64,000 nucleotides of DNA, taken from Clostridia bacterium (GTDB lineage Bacteria > Bacillota > Clostridia > TANB77 > CAG-508). The translations under genes were made by a program, and so were the position numbers. Location: the NCBI GenBank assembly GCA_017404545.1, contig JAFRCC010000025.1, positions 1 through 64,000 of the forward strand. The letters are read 5' to 3'. Below the pieces are notes generated by a model. That model searched no databases. It was not told the DNA's origin and saw only the letters and a list, made by a program, of their open reading frames with translations. This document shows positions 8,536 through 17,215 of this stretch, piece by piece. Numbering within the stretch: the first letter of the stretch is position 1; every line of letters starts with the position of its first letter.

Positions 8536-9385
8536 GTGGATATAAGTAATTTAATGAAGGTTTTCAAAGAATATCTCTATATAGTTATTGGTACAATTCT
8601 GATGTCAATTTCAACAGCAAATTTTTTACTACCAAACCAGTTATCAACGGGAGGATTTTCAGGCATAGCTACAGTAGTGTACTATTTATGGAAATACCCG
8701 GCAGGAACAGTATTAGTTATACTTAATGTACCTTTATTATTAATAGCATTTTTCAGAATAGATAAAAATTTATTTTTTAAATCAATAATTGGAACGGCAT
8801 TGCTCTCATTTGGAATAAATATTTTTGAAAGATTTGGTTCGGTTACTTCAGATAGGTTTTTAGCATGCGTGTATGGTGGAATTATAATGGGGATAGGTAC
8901 GTCTATTATACTGAGAGCAGGAGGATCAACAGGAGGAACAGATTTGCTTTCGTATGTAATAAGATCGTTTAATAAAAAATATAGAAGTAGTAGGCTAATT
9001 TTGATGGCAGATACAATTATTATTGGATTGAATATTATATTCTTTAGGGAGATAGAGATTGGTTTATATTCGGCTATTGCAATATACCTAATGGGAAAAA
9101 TGATTGATATTGTATTTGAAGGATTTTATTTTACAAAAATAATGTTTATTATATCTGATAAACACGAAGAAATTGCAAGTGTTATTGGTAAAAAGGTTAA
9201 AAGAGGAAGTACTGGATTATATTCAAAAGGTATGTATTCGCGGAGAGGATAAAATTGTACTTTTTTGTGTGGCATCAAGAAAAGAAATTGGCGAAATAAA
9301 GGGATTAGTGAAAGGTATTGACCAATCAGCTTTTATTGTAACTACTGATGCAATGGAAACTTTAGGGAGAGGCTTTTCAGAATAA
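8536..9385 (+). CDS. YitT family membrane protein, read through a CGG +1 frameshift site
   Basis: 282 aa with one shift. The N-terminal part has five to six membrane spans (DUF161), including NFLLPNQLSTGGFSGIATV and RAGGSTGGTDLL; the C-terminal DUF2179 domain (from about residue 205) is cytosolic. GTG 8536 follows AAAGGTG. The zero frame reads TAT TCG CGG AGA GGA TAA. Skipping the C at 9241 gives MYSGEDKIVLFCVASRKEI, the typical DUF2179 strand, to the stop at 9385. Without the shift the last 48 residues are lost. YitT proteins are common in Firmicutes but their transport role is not settled. Confidence 0.83.
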
Positions 9386-9424
9386 AAAATTTTTTTTTTC
9401 ATATATATGAACAAGGTGATTTAT

Positions 9425-10654
9425 TTGAAAAGAAAAATATTTATAATATGTTGTTTAGTTATATTTGTCAGTAGTTTTAAATTTTCATATGCTGATGACG
9501 AAATAGAAGAGCTTAATAATAATGATATAGATAATATACTGGAAACGTCTGCAAAAGTTGAAGAGAATATTAATATTAATTCTAGGATTGCTGTGGCATA
9601 TGACAGAGAGTCTGGAAGAGCAATTTGGGGAAAAGATGAAAATAAAAAAACAGCAATGGCATCAACTACTAAAATTATGACTGCACTTGTTGTAATAGAA
9701 AATGCCAATTTAAATGATATTGTTGAAATTTCATCTAGAGCAGCTGGAACTGGTGGTTCGCGATTAGGATTAAAAAAGGAAGATAAAATTTCAATAAGAG
9801 ATTTATTATATGGTCTTATGCTACGCTCTGGAAATGATGCTGCGGTTGCTCTTGCTGAGTATGTTGGAGGTAATGTAGAAGGCTTTGCTAATCTGATGAA
9901 TAAAAAAGCTATAAATCTTAATTTAAAAAATACACATTTTGTAACACCGCATGGCTTGGATGATCCAAATCATTATACAACAGCATATGAACTTGCAAGA
10001 CTTGCAGATTATGCATTAGGGAATGAAACTTTTTCGAAAATTGTTGGAACAAAAAACTATACAATATCAATTAATGGATATCCAAAAAATATAAATAATA
10101 CTAACGAATTGCTTGGAAATTTTGTAGGAGTTTATGGAATAAAAACAGGATTTACTAATAATGCAGGGAGATGTTTAGTTACTGCAGTAAAAAATGAAAC
10201 CTTTGATATAATTACTATTGTTTTACAGGCTGATACGAAAAAGGATAGAACCAATGATTCTGTAAAGATTATTAATTACATTTTCAAAAACTTTCAAAAA
10301 GTTGATTTGGAAGAAATTGTAAATAATGAATTTGAATCTTGGTGTGAAGTTAATAAAAATAGAGTTAATATAAATAAAGCAAAAGAATATAACATTGAAC
10401 TAAAAAAAGATGATGTAAAAAATAGGGTTTTAGTAATTGATCAAAATGGATTAAAAAGTATTGACGTTGACATAAATGGAATTTTTGAATATGAAGCTCC
10501 TGTTGAAAAAAATACAAAATTTGGAGAAGTAAAAATATATATTGGAAATGAACTAATAGAAATTAATAATATATATATTAACAATTCAGTCTCTAAAAAA
10601 GATTTTTCCGATTATTTAGAGGAATGTATGAGAGCAATAACATATTTAATATGA
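9425..10654 (+). CDS. Serine-type D-Ala-D-Ala carboxypeptidase (penicillin-binding protein 5 / DacA-like)
   Basis: 409 aa from TTG 9425, which is preceded by AAGGTGA (9413-9419); ATG 9407 lies upstream without a ribosome site. The signal peptide (RKIFIICCLVIFVSS) is followed by the peptidase S11 domain with the three penicillin-binding motifs: STTK (in MASTTKIMTAL), SGN (in LRSGNDAAVAL) and KTG (in GIKTGFTNNAGRC). It trims the terminal D-Ala from peptidoglycan stem peptides. In spore formers such genes may act in the vegetative wall (DacA) or spore cortex (DacB, DacF); the sequence alone does not decide. Confidence 0.9.
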   Translation: MKRKIFIICCLVIFVSSFKFSYADDEIEELNNNDIDNILETSAKVEENININSRIAVAYDRESGRAIWGKDENKKTAMASTTKIMTALVVIENANLNDIVEISSRAAGTGGSRLGLKKEDKISIRDLLYGLMLRSGNDAAVALAEYVGGNVEGFANLMNKKAINLNLKNTHFVTPHGLDDPNHYTTAYELARLADYALGNETFSKIVGTKNYTISINGYPKNINNTNELLGNFVGVYGIKTGFTNNAGRCLVTAVKNETFDIITIVLQADTKKDRTNDSVKIINYIFKNFQKVDLEEIVNNEFESWCEVNKNRVNINKAKEYNIELKKDDVKNRVLVIDQNGLKSIDVDINGIFEYEAPVEKNTKFGEVKIYIGNELIEINNIYINNSVSKKDFSDYLEECMRAITYLI

Positions 10655-10684
10655 AAACAATCCTTAAAATTGGATTGTTTTTTG
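10654..10684 (+). terminator. Intrinsic terminator after the carboxypeptidase gene
   Basis: AAAACAATCC (10654-10663) pairs with GGATTGTTTT (10672-10681), continuing into a T run. Confidence 0.85.
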
Positions 10685-10730
10685 TATTAGAAGAATCAAT
10701 AAATGATTTTAGAATAGTCTGCTATTTTTC

Positions 10731-10759
10731 TTGTACATAAAAAAATGATATGATAAAAT
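10731..10759 (+). promoter_or_regulatory. Promoter of the two-component operon
   Basis: TTGTAC (10731-10736), 17-bp spacer, TAAAAT (10754-10759), 24 bases before the response regulator start. Confidence 0.6.
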
Positions 10760-10782
10760 TTTTGTAACAAAGGAGAATTTGT

Positions 10783-11439
10783 ATGAGAAAAATATTAATA
10801 GTAGATGATGAAGAAAGAATAAGAGAGCTTATAAAAATGAATTTGGAACTGGCAGGATATGAGTGTATTGAGGCTGAAGATGGTGAGGAAGCATTGGAAA
10901 AGATTAAGAGTCATAGTTTAGATTTAGCATTATTAGATATAATGCTCCCAAAAAAGAATGGGTATGAAATTGCGGAAGATTTTATTAAGGCTGATATACC
11001 AGTAATATTCTTAACTGCAAAAGATAGCGTTATTGATAAAGTAAAAGGCTTAAAATTAGGTGCTGATGATTATATAGTAAAACCATTTGAATCAATGGAG
11101 CTATTGGCACGAATAGAAGTTGTGTTACGTCGTAAAGGAAAGGACATTGATGAATTCAACTATAATGGAGTTAAAATAAATTTTTCAACGAGAGCTGTTA
11201 GTGTTAATGGTAATCAAATTGAAATGACAGCACAGGAGTTTAGTCTGCTAGAGGTTTTAATAAAAAATAAAAATCTTGCATTGTCGAGAGAAAAGTTATT
11301 AGAAACTGCCTGGGGATATGATTATTATGGGGATACAAGAACTGTGGATATGCATATACAGAGGTTAAGAAAAAAGCTAAATTGGGAAAACGTAATAGTA
11401 ACAGTATTTAAGTACGGATACAGATTAGAGATTGAATAA
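10783..11439 (+). CDS. OmpR-family response regulator
   Basis: 218 aa. Receiver domain (residues 1-115) with the acidic pair VDDEE, phospho-acceptor Asp52 in LLDIMLP, the conserved Thr of FLTAKD and the Lys of VKPF. The C-terminal winged helix carries TAQEFSLLEVLI and TVDMHIQRLRKKL. It is a DNA-binding transcription factor controlled by the histidine kinase that starts 12 nt downstream. Target genes are not evident; the following lipoprotein gene is a candidate. Confidence 0.94.
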   Translation: MRKILIVDDEERIRELIKMNLELAGYECIEAEDGEEALEKIKSHSLDLALLDIMLPKKNGYEIAEDFIKADIPVIFLTAKDSVIDKVKGLKLGADDYIVKPFESMELLARIEVVLRRKGKDIDEFNYNGVKINFSTRAVSVNGNQIEMTAQEFSLLEVLIKNKNLALSREKLLETAWGYDYYGDTRTVDMHIQRLRKKLNWENVIVTVFKYGYRLEIE

Positions 11440-11451
11440 TAGGAGAATAAA

Positions 11452-12804
11452 ATGAAATTATCGTTAAAAATATTTTTAGGTATATGTATTCCTTCCATAA
11501 TTGTCGCCATGATAATCTCTATTATAGTAATTAATAGAAATCATGAAACAAATATTGAAGCGGAAAGGCAAAATTTAATACAAAATTTGAAATCAATTGA
11601 AAGGAATTTAAATAACGTAGATGAAAGTTATGGAAAACAAATTATTCAGCTAATGTCCAATAATTATAGTAGTAAGAACATCCACATTATCTATTATTAT
11701 GATACTGTTGAGTATAACAATAGCGAAAGTATAAATCCTAATATGATTGATTATAGTAATGTGCAAAACTCAGAATATTATGTAGAGATAAAAAACATAG
11801 ATAATAACCATTTTTCTATTGCAACATCTAAATTAGATAACAATAGGTATGTAACGGTTGAAAAGAATATTAATGAAGTTTTTGATAAAAGGAAGGAACT
11901 AATATATAATTGCATTTATATAATTGCAATTTCAATGATTATAATTGCTATAATTGCATATATAATTTCAAAAACATTAACAAGACCATTAGAGCGTATG
12001 AAAAAAGAGATGACAAAACTTTCAAAAGGCGATTATAATATTAATTTAAAAGAAGGTCATGATGAGTTTGGAAGACTTGCAAAGAATTTTAATAATATGT
12101 CAAAAGAGCTTGAGAAGCGAAATAATGAATTAGTAGAATATGCAAATAGCAAACAAATTTTTATCGATAATTTATCTCATGAAATGAATACACCATTAAC
12201 ATCTATCCAAGGATATGCTGAGCTTATGCAAAAAGCTAACCTAAATGAAGAGCAAAAACAAAAATATTTGAAATATATTCAAGATGAAGGTAAAAGAATT
12301 CAAGATATGTATAAAAAACTGTTATTGCTGTCATATAAAAAGAATACGGATTTTGAAAAAAAAGATATTGAAATGAATAAAGTATTTGCTGAAATAGAAG
12401 ATACATTTAAAGAAAGAATTAATAATGCGGGGATGGAGCTCATTATAAATAACCAGCTAAGCACAATATATGGAGATGAAACTTTAATAATAATGAGTAT
12501 TTCAAATTTAATAAAAAATGCCATGAACGTATCTGATAAGAATACTAAAATAATGGTAAATGCTTTTAATATGAATAATAAGAAATATGTACAAGTTGTT
12601 GATCAAGGACCGGGAATTAGTGAAGAAAATATTAAAAAGATAACAGAGCCTTTCTACAGGGTTGATAAAGTAAGATCAAGAAAGAATGGAGGTGCTGGGC
12701 TTGGACTTTCTATTTGTAAGAGCATAATGGAAATGCATGGTGGTAAATTGATTATTGAATCTGAAATTGGAAAAGGTAGTATTTTCACGCTAGAATTTAA
12801 TTAA
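11452..12804 (+). CDS. Sensor histidine kinase
   Basis: 450 aa. N-terminal membrane span (residues 5-27), an extracytoplasmic sensor region of about 125 residues without obvious similarity, a second span (about 154-175), HAMP linker, then the phosphorylatable His243 in NLSHEMNTPL and the ATPase core: N box (LIKNAMN), G1 (DQGPGI), F (EPFYRVD) and G2 (GGAGLGLSI). It pairs with the preceding response regulator. The sensed signal is unknown. Confidence 0.94.
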   Translation: MKLSLKIFLGICIPSIIVAMIISIIVINRNHETNIEAERQNLIQNLKSIERNLNNVDESYGKQIIQLMSNNYSSKNIHIIYYYDTVEYNNSESINPNMIDYSNVQNSEYYVEIKNIDNNHFSIATSKLDNNRYVTVEKNINEVFDKRKELIYNCIYIIAISMIIIAIIAYIISKTLTRPLERMKKEMTKLSKGDYNINLKEGHDEFGRLAKNFNNMSKELEKRNNELVEYANSKQIFIDNLSHEMNTPLTSIQGYAELMQKANLNEEQKQKYLKYIQDEGKRIQDMYKKLLLLSYKKNTDFEKKDIEMNKVFAEIEDTFKERINNAGMELIINNQLSTIYGDETLIIMSISNLIKNAMNVSDKNTKIMVNAFNMNNKKYVQVVDQGPGISEENIKKITEPFYRVDKVRSRKNGGAGLGLSICKSIMEMHGGKLIIESEIGKGSIFTLEFN

Positions 12805-12909
12805 CTATAAATTTACAAGTTTTTTACAACTTTTATATTATTTTGAAATAAGTTATACTTATAATAAAATCAACATAAGAAAATAAAATAATGAAAAGGA
12901 GAGGTTGTT

Positions 12910-13659
12910 ATGAAAATTAAAAAAGTTAGTTTAAACAAAAGAAATTTTATTATTGGTGGAGTTTTAATTGGAGCAATGTTAATATTTACAGGATGTGGAC
13001 AGGCAGATATCAGCGTAAAAACATATGAAAAAGATAATGATGTAGAGATACAAGGAATGAACGAGATTGCAAAAAAAGAAGACGTTGTAACTAATCAAGA
13101 AAAAGAACAAGCAAAAGATGAAAGCAAAAATGAAAGCAAAAATGAAAGCAAAAATGAAAGCAAAAATGAAAGTCAGAATGAAAATAAAACAACAAATATA
13201 CAAAAGAAAGATAGTGTTACCGCATTCGGAAGCAATGATTTAAAATTAAGTGGAATTACATTTGGTTCAGGAGCTGAAGAAGTTGTTAATGTGTTTGGAG
13301 CAAATTTCGAATCTAATCAATATGAGGAAGGTGCTACAGGAAATTTTATATCTGAATTAAGCTATGACAATGGATTGGTTGTTGCCGTAATAACTTCAGG
13401 GGAAGATGGAATTGTATATTGGTTTAAGATTACAAAGGGAACACAATTAAAGACAGCGAGAGGAATAAAAATTGGAGATACACGTTATGATATCGAAAAA
13501 GCATATCCAGATAATTCTATATTAGAAAATAGTGACGAGAATGTAGTTGTTGGATATCCTAATGATGATAACGATTATTATTCAAATGGAAGAATATATT
13601 TCCGAATGGACGGAAACGTAGTTACAGGTATAGCTTACTATAATACATATGCTGAATAA
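12910..13659 (+). CDS. Putative exported lipoprotein with a Glu-Ser-Lys-Asn repeat linker
   Basis: 249 aa. The signal peptide ends in a lipobox (MLIFTGC), so Cys28 would be lipidated. A disordered linker follows, with repeated ESKN units (about residues 71-90) encoded by a tandem 12-bp repeat, and then a C-terminal globular domain of about 140 residues starting KLSGITFGSG, in which GITFG and GIKIGDTRYDIEKAYP look like two related sub-repeats (a SmpA/BamE-like or copper-amine-oxidase-type stalk is possible). It lies 105 nt after the histidine kinase and may be part of its regulon. The function is unknown. Confidence 0.7.
   Translation: MKIKKVSLNKRNFIIGGVLIGAMLIFTGCGQADISVKTYEKDNDVEIQGMNEIAKKEDVVTNQEKEQAKDESKNESKNESKNESKNESQNENKTTNIQKKDSVTAFGSNDLKLSGITFGSGAEEVVNVFGANFESNQYEEGATGNFISELSYDNGLVVAVITSGEDGIVYWFKITKGTQLKTARGIKIGDTRYDIEKAYPDNSILENSDENVVVGYPNDDNDYYSNGRIYFRMDGNVVTGIAYYNTYAE
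13120..13179 (+). repeat. Tandem 12-bp coding repeat
   Basis: The unit GAAAGCAAAAAT is present four times exactly (13120-13167) plus a diverged fifth copy (13168-13179). It encodes the ESKN linker of the lipoprotein. Copy number is likely to vary between strains because slipped-strand changes of 12 bp keep the frame. Confidence 0.92.
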
Positions 13660-13676
13660 TTAATAAAATAACAAAT

Positions 13677-13718
13677 AAAAACAAGTGGAGATGTAGTTTA
13701 ATATCCACTTGTTTTTTT
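13677..13718 (+). terminator. Intrinsic terminator after the lipoprotein gene
   Basis: AAAACAAGTGGA (13677-13689) pairs with TCCACTTGTTTT (13704-13715), followed by TTT. Confidence 0.88.
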
Positions 13719-13793
13719 ATTTTTGTATTGAAAAAATGAGGATAACAAGATATAATGTGGAAGGTTTAAAAGATATAATGGGAGGAATTAAAT

Positions 13794-14054
13794 ATGGCAA
13801 CGAAAGATAAAAGTATTTGGATATTAATTATATTTATATTATCAGGTATTGTAGTAGGTGGTTTATTAGGTGATGTGGCTGCTAAATCGGGTGGTATGTG
13901 GTGGCTTGCGTATGGCCAAGAATTTGGCTTAACAGAGCCATTAACATTAGATTTAAGTGTAATAAAGGTTACATTTTCACTTTTAATAAAGCTAAATATT
14001 GCAAGTATAATAGGTATGATTGTTGCTGTATTTATTTATAGAAAATGTATCTAA
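13794..14054 (+). CDS. Small DUF4321-type membrane protein
   Basis: 86 aa, two predicted membrane spans (residues 7-27 and 61-83) separated by a loop containing WWLAYGQEFGL and PLTLDLSVIKVTFSL. This matches the clostridial DUF4321 family, which is typically encoded just before radC-mreB as here. No biochemical role is established. GGGAGGAA precedes ATG 13794. Confidence 0.75.
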   Translation: MATKDKSIWILIIFILSGIVVGGLLGDVAAKSGGMWWLAYGQEFGLTEPLTLDLSVIKVTFSLLIKLNIASIIGMIVAVFIYRKCI

Positions 14055-14092
14055 TATAAGAAAAGGGGTTATGGGGGCAGAAAGGTTTTTTT

Positions 14093-14785
14093 ATGAAAGT
14101 AAAAATTAAGGAGCTACCTGTAACAGAGCGACCATATGAAAAATTAGAAATGTATGGTGAAAAGGTGTTATCAAATTCCGAATTATTGGCAATAATAATT
14201 AAGAATGGGACAAGAGAAAATACTGCTATAGATATATCTAATATAGTTCTATCAAAAATAAATAATAGGTTAAGAAATCTGCAAGATATACCATTGACTG
14301 AACTAAAAAAAATTCAAGGAATTGGAAAAATTAAAGCTATACAAATAAGAGCAGTATGTGAACTTGCTAAACGAATGTCTAGACCAATTAACGATACAAA
14401 AATTCAAATAAAAAATACAAAAGATATAGCAAATATTCTTATGGACGAATTAAGGCATGAGAAAAGAGAAATAGTTAAACTGATACTACTAAATACAAGA
14501 AATATTATAATGAAAATTGTAGATGTTTCTTATGGAGGAACAAGTTCTGCTCAGGTGAGTCCAAAAGATATATTGGCGGAAGCATTGAAGATAGGCTCTC
14601 CAAAAATGATACTGGTACATAATCATCCTAGTGGAGATCCAGAGCCAAGTTTTGCTGATTTTGAGATAACCGAAAGAATAGAAAAAGCATCAAAAATAAT
14701 GGGAATCGAATTATTAGATCATATTGTTATTGGTGATGGAAATTATGAGAGTATTTTTTTGAAAAGAGGAGTTAATGATGTTTAA
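14093..14785 (+). CDS. radC: RadC family JAB-domain protein
   Basis: 230 aa. An N-terminal helix-hairpin-helix region (about residues 20-85, with KKIQGIGKIKAIQI) is followed by a JAB/MPN metallopeptidase-like domain with HNHPSGDPEPS (metal-binding His-x-His plus Asp). Despite its name the family is no longer thought to be a general recombination factor; its role is unclear. The 3' end overlaps mreB, which indicates co-translation. Confidence 0.92.
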   Translation: MKVKIKELPVTERPYEKLEMYGEKVLSNSELLAIIIKNGTRENTAIDISNIVLSKINNRLRNLQDIPLTELKKIQGIGKIKAIQIRAVCELAKRMSRPINDTKIQIKNTKDIANILMDELRHEKREIVKLILLNTRNIIMKIVDVSYGGTSSAQVSPKDILAEALKIGSPKMILVHNHPSGDPEPSFADFEITERIEKASKIMGIELLDHIVIGDGNYESIFLKRGVNDV

Positions 14786-15818
14786 TTTTAATCTATTTAA
14801 ATTTGTATCAAAAGATATTGGAATAGATTTAGGAACGGCTAATACGTTAGTTACAATAAAAGGTAAAGGAATTGTTTTAAACGAACCTTCTGTTGTAGCG
14901 ATTAACAAAAAAAACGGAAGTATTTTATCAACAGGATTTGAAGCCAGAGATATGCTCGGTAGAACTCCTGAAAATATAAAGGCAGTTAAACCATTGCAAG
15001 ATGGTGTTATTGCGGATTTTACAGCAACCCAGTTGATGTTAAAAAATATACTTTCAAGAGTATGTAGGAAGTATAACATAACAAAACCGAGGGTTGTTGT
15101 TGGTGTTCCATTTGGAATAACTGAAGTTGAGGAAAGAGCAGTTCAAGAGTCTGTTATACAAGCAGGTGCCAGGGAAGTATATCTAATAGAAGAACCTATG
15201 GCAGCTGCTATAGGTGCACATATTGATGTTGCTGAGCCAAGTGGAAATATTATTGTGGATATAGGTGGGGGCACAACAGAGGTTGCGGTTATTTCACTTG
15301 GAGGTATAGTTGTGAGCTATTCAATAAAAACAGCAGGTGATGAGTTAGATGAAGATATTGTTAACTTCGTGAAAAGAGAAATGAATTTAGCAATTGGAAC
15401 AACAACTGCGGAAGAAATAAAAAAGGCAATAGGATGTGCAAAACCGCTAATGACAGATATGTCTGTTGAGGTTAGAGGTAGAGATTATGCTACAGGACTT
15501 CCAAGGACAGTTACATTATATTCATCGCAAGTTTTAAATGCAATGAATAGCTCTATTATGAAAATTGTAGATTTAGTAAAATTAACTCTTGAAAAAACTC
15601 CACCAGAGCTATCATCGGATATAATGGAAAAAGGAATAATTCTTGCCGGTGGCGGTGCATTAATACAAAATTTAGACAAGCTATTGATGGATCACACAGG
15701 TATGCCAGTGTATGTAGCTGAAGAGCCGTTAAATTGTGTTGTAAGAGGAGCAGGAAAAACATTAGATGATATAGATAAGCTTAAAAATGTTTTTTTTAAT
15801 TCAAGAAAACATAAATAA
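14775..15818 (+). CDS. mreB: Rod-shape determining protein MreB
   Basis: 347 aa (ATG 14775; the adjacent ATG 14778 is equally possible). Actin-like ATPase fold: phosphate 1 motif DLGTANTLV, phosphate 2 DIGGGTTEVAVIS, adenosine motif ILAGGGALI. It forms membrane filaments guiding lateral wall synthesis. It overlaps radC and is followed by mreC, mreD and PBP2, the standard elongasome operon. Presence predicts rod-shaped cells. Confidence 0.97.
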   Translation: MMFNFNLFKFVSKDIGIDLGTANTLVTIKGKGIVLNEPSVVAINKKNGSILSTGFEARDMLGRTPENIKAVKPLQDGVIADFTATQLMLKNILSRVCRKYNITKPRVVVGVPFGITEVEERAVQESVIQAGAREVYLIEEPMAAAIGAHIDVAEPSGNIIVDIGGGTTEVAVISLGGIVVSYSIKTAGDELDEDIVNFVKREMNLAIGTTTAEEIKKAIGCAKPLMTDMSVEVRGRDYATGLPRTVTLYSSQVLNAMNSSIMKIVDLVKLTLEKTPPELSSDIMEKGIILAGGGALIQNLDKLLMDHTGMPVYVAEEPLNCVVRGAGKTLDDIDKLKNVFFNSRKHK

Positions 15819-15832
15819 TATAGGAGATAATA

Positions 15833-16651
15833 ATGTATAAGGATGACAAAAATGGAAAGATAGGGTTTTTTATAACCATATTAATTCTCATATTTTTAGT
15901 TATTTTTACAAACTTGGACCAAAATATACTTGGAAAATTATCTAGTCCATTTGTAAAAATTTCCAGATCAGCACAAAATGGATTTACAAACTTAAGTAAC
16001 AAAATGAAAGGGAATGAAGAGTATTTTTCATCGCTTGAATCTGTCAAAAAGCAATATGAAGATTTAAAGCGAGAATATGAAAGATTAGAATCTGAAAATC
16101 AAAAATTAGTTGTATTAGAAGCGGAAAATAAAACTCTCAAGGAGCAATTAAATTTGGCTGAGAACTACAAGGAATATGAGACTATTCCTGGTTATGTTAT
16201 TCAAAAAGATTTTTCAAACTACAGTAAGGTGTTAGTTATAAATCTAGGAAGTGAGGATGGAATTCAAACTGGAATGACTGTTGTAGCGGAACGTGGTTTG
16301 GTTGGATACGTAGTATCCGTAGAAAGTAATTCGTCTAAAGTACAAACTATAGTTGATACAGCCAGTGTAGTAAGTGGTTTTATTTCTAATTCAGAAAAAA
16401 GTCTTGTCGCAAGAGGATTATTAGATACAAATGAGAGGATAAAAGGAACATATATAGATAATGATGTAGTAATAAACGAAGGTGATAGCATTACTACATC
16501 AGGTTTGGGTGGAATATATCCTAAAAATATTATTATTGGAAAAGTGGGAGAAATTGTTAATACTCAAAATAAAACTAATAGATATGTTTATATTGATGTT
16601 GCAGTCGATTTTAATAATTTGAGTAATATTATTGTTATAAAAAATAAGTAA
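15833..16651 (+). CDS. mreC: Rod-shape determining protein MreC
   Basis: 272 aa. Short cytosolic N-terminus, one membrane span (about residues 9-27), a coiled coil (about 63-105) and the beta-barrel C-terminal domain with VINLGSEDGIQTGM and GLVGYVVSV. It bridges MreB and PBP2. It starts 14 nt after mreB. Confidence 0.95.
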   Translation: MYKDDKNGKIGFFITILILIFLVIFTNLDQNILGKLSSPFVKISRSAQNGFTNLSNKMKGNEEYFSSLESVKKQYEDLKREYERLESENQKLVVLEAENKTLKEQLNLAENYKEYETIPGYVIQKDFSNYSKVLVINLGSEDGIQTGMTVVAERGLVGYVVSVESNSSKVQTIVDTASVVSGFISNSEKSLVARGLLDTNERIKGTYIDNDVVINEGDSITTSGLGGIYPKNIIIGKVGEIVNTQNKTNRYVYIDVAVDFNNLSNIIVIKNK

Positions 16652-16666
16652 TAAGGGGGACCGATA

Positions 16667-17200
16667 TTGAGAAAAGTTAGAATAATAATATTTTTTATGA
16701 TAGTATATTTCCTTATAGTATTTTTACAAGCTAACTTTTTTAGTTGGTTCAATATTAAAGGGATACAGCCAAATTTATTTGTTGTTTTTGTATTGTTTGT
16801 ATGTTTATATACAAATTCTAAAATTGGTCAGATTATGGGATTTATAATTGGTATTTTTACAGATTTAATCTTTTCAAATTCAGTAGGAATTTCAGCCGTG
16901 TTATTTATGTTTATAGGATATGCTGGAGAAATTTTACAAAAAAGATTCCCAAAGAATAGTAAAATTACACTAATTATTATGAGCTCAATTACAACAGCAA
17001 TATACGAAGTTATACGTGTATGTTACAGATACATGTTTTTTTCGTCTGAAATGAGATTTCTTCCTTTTGCAATGACTTTATCAATTGAATTAGCATTTAA
17101 TGCATTATTAATAATCATATTATATCCAGTAATAAATAAAGCAGGAATTCTTGTGGATGACATTTTCAATGGAAATGATACTGTTACAAAATACTTCTAA
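16667..17200 (+). CDS. mreD: Rod-shape determining protein MreD
   Basis: 177 aa, five to six membrane spans, with the family pattern IKGIQPNLFVVFVLFVCLY near the second span and GFIIGIFTDLIFSNSVG following. It starts with TTG 16667 behind AAGGGGG. It is the membrane member of the elongasome, between mreC and PBP2. Confidence 0.92.
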   Translation: MRKVRIIIFFMIVYFLIVFLQANFFSWFNIKGIQPNLFVVFVLFVCLYTNSKIGQIMGFIIGIFTDLIFSNSVGISAVLFMFIGYAGEILQKRFPKNSKITLIIMSSITTAIYEVIRVCYRYMFFSSEMRFLPFAMTLSIELAFNALLIIILYPVINKAGILVDDIFNGNDTVTKYF

Positions 17201-17215
17201 AGGAAGGTGGGTCAA

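Noticed and set aside
12979-13203. 74-aa minus-strand frame
   Set aside because: Shadow of the ESKN repeat of the lipoprotein gene.
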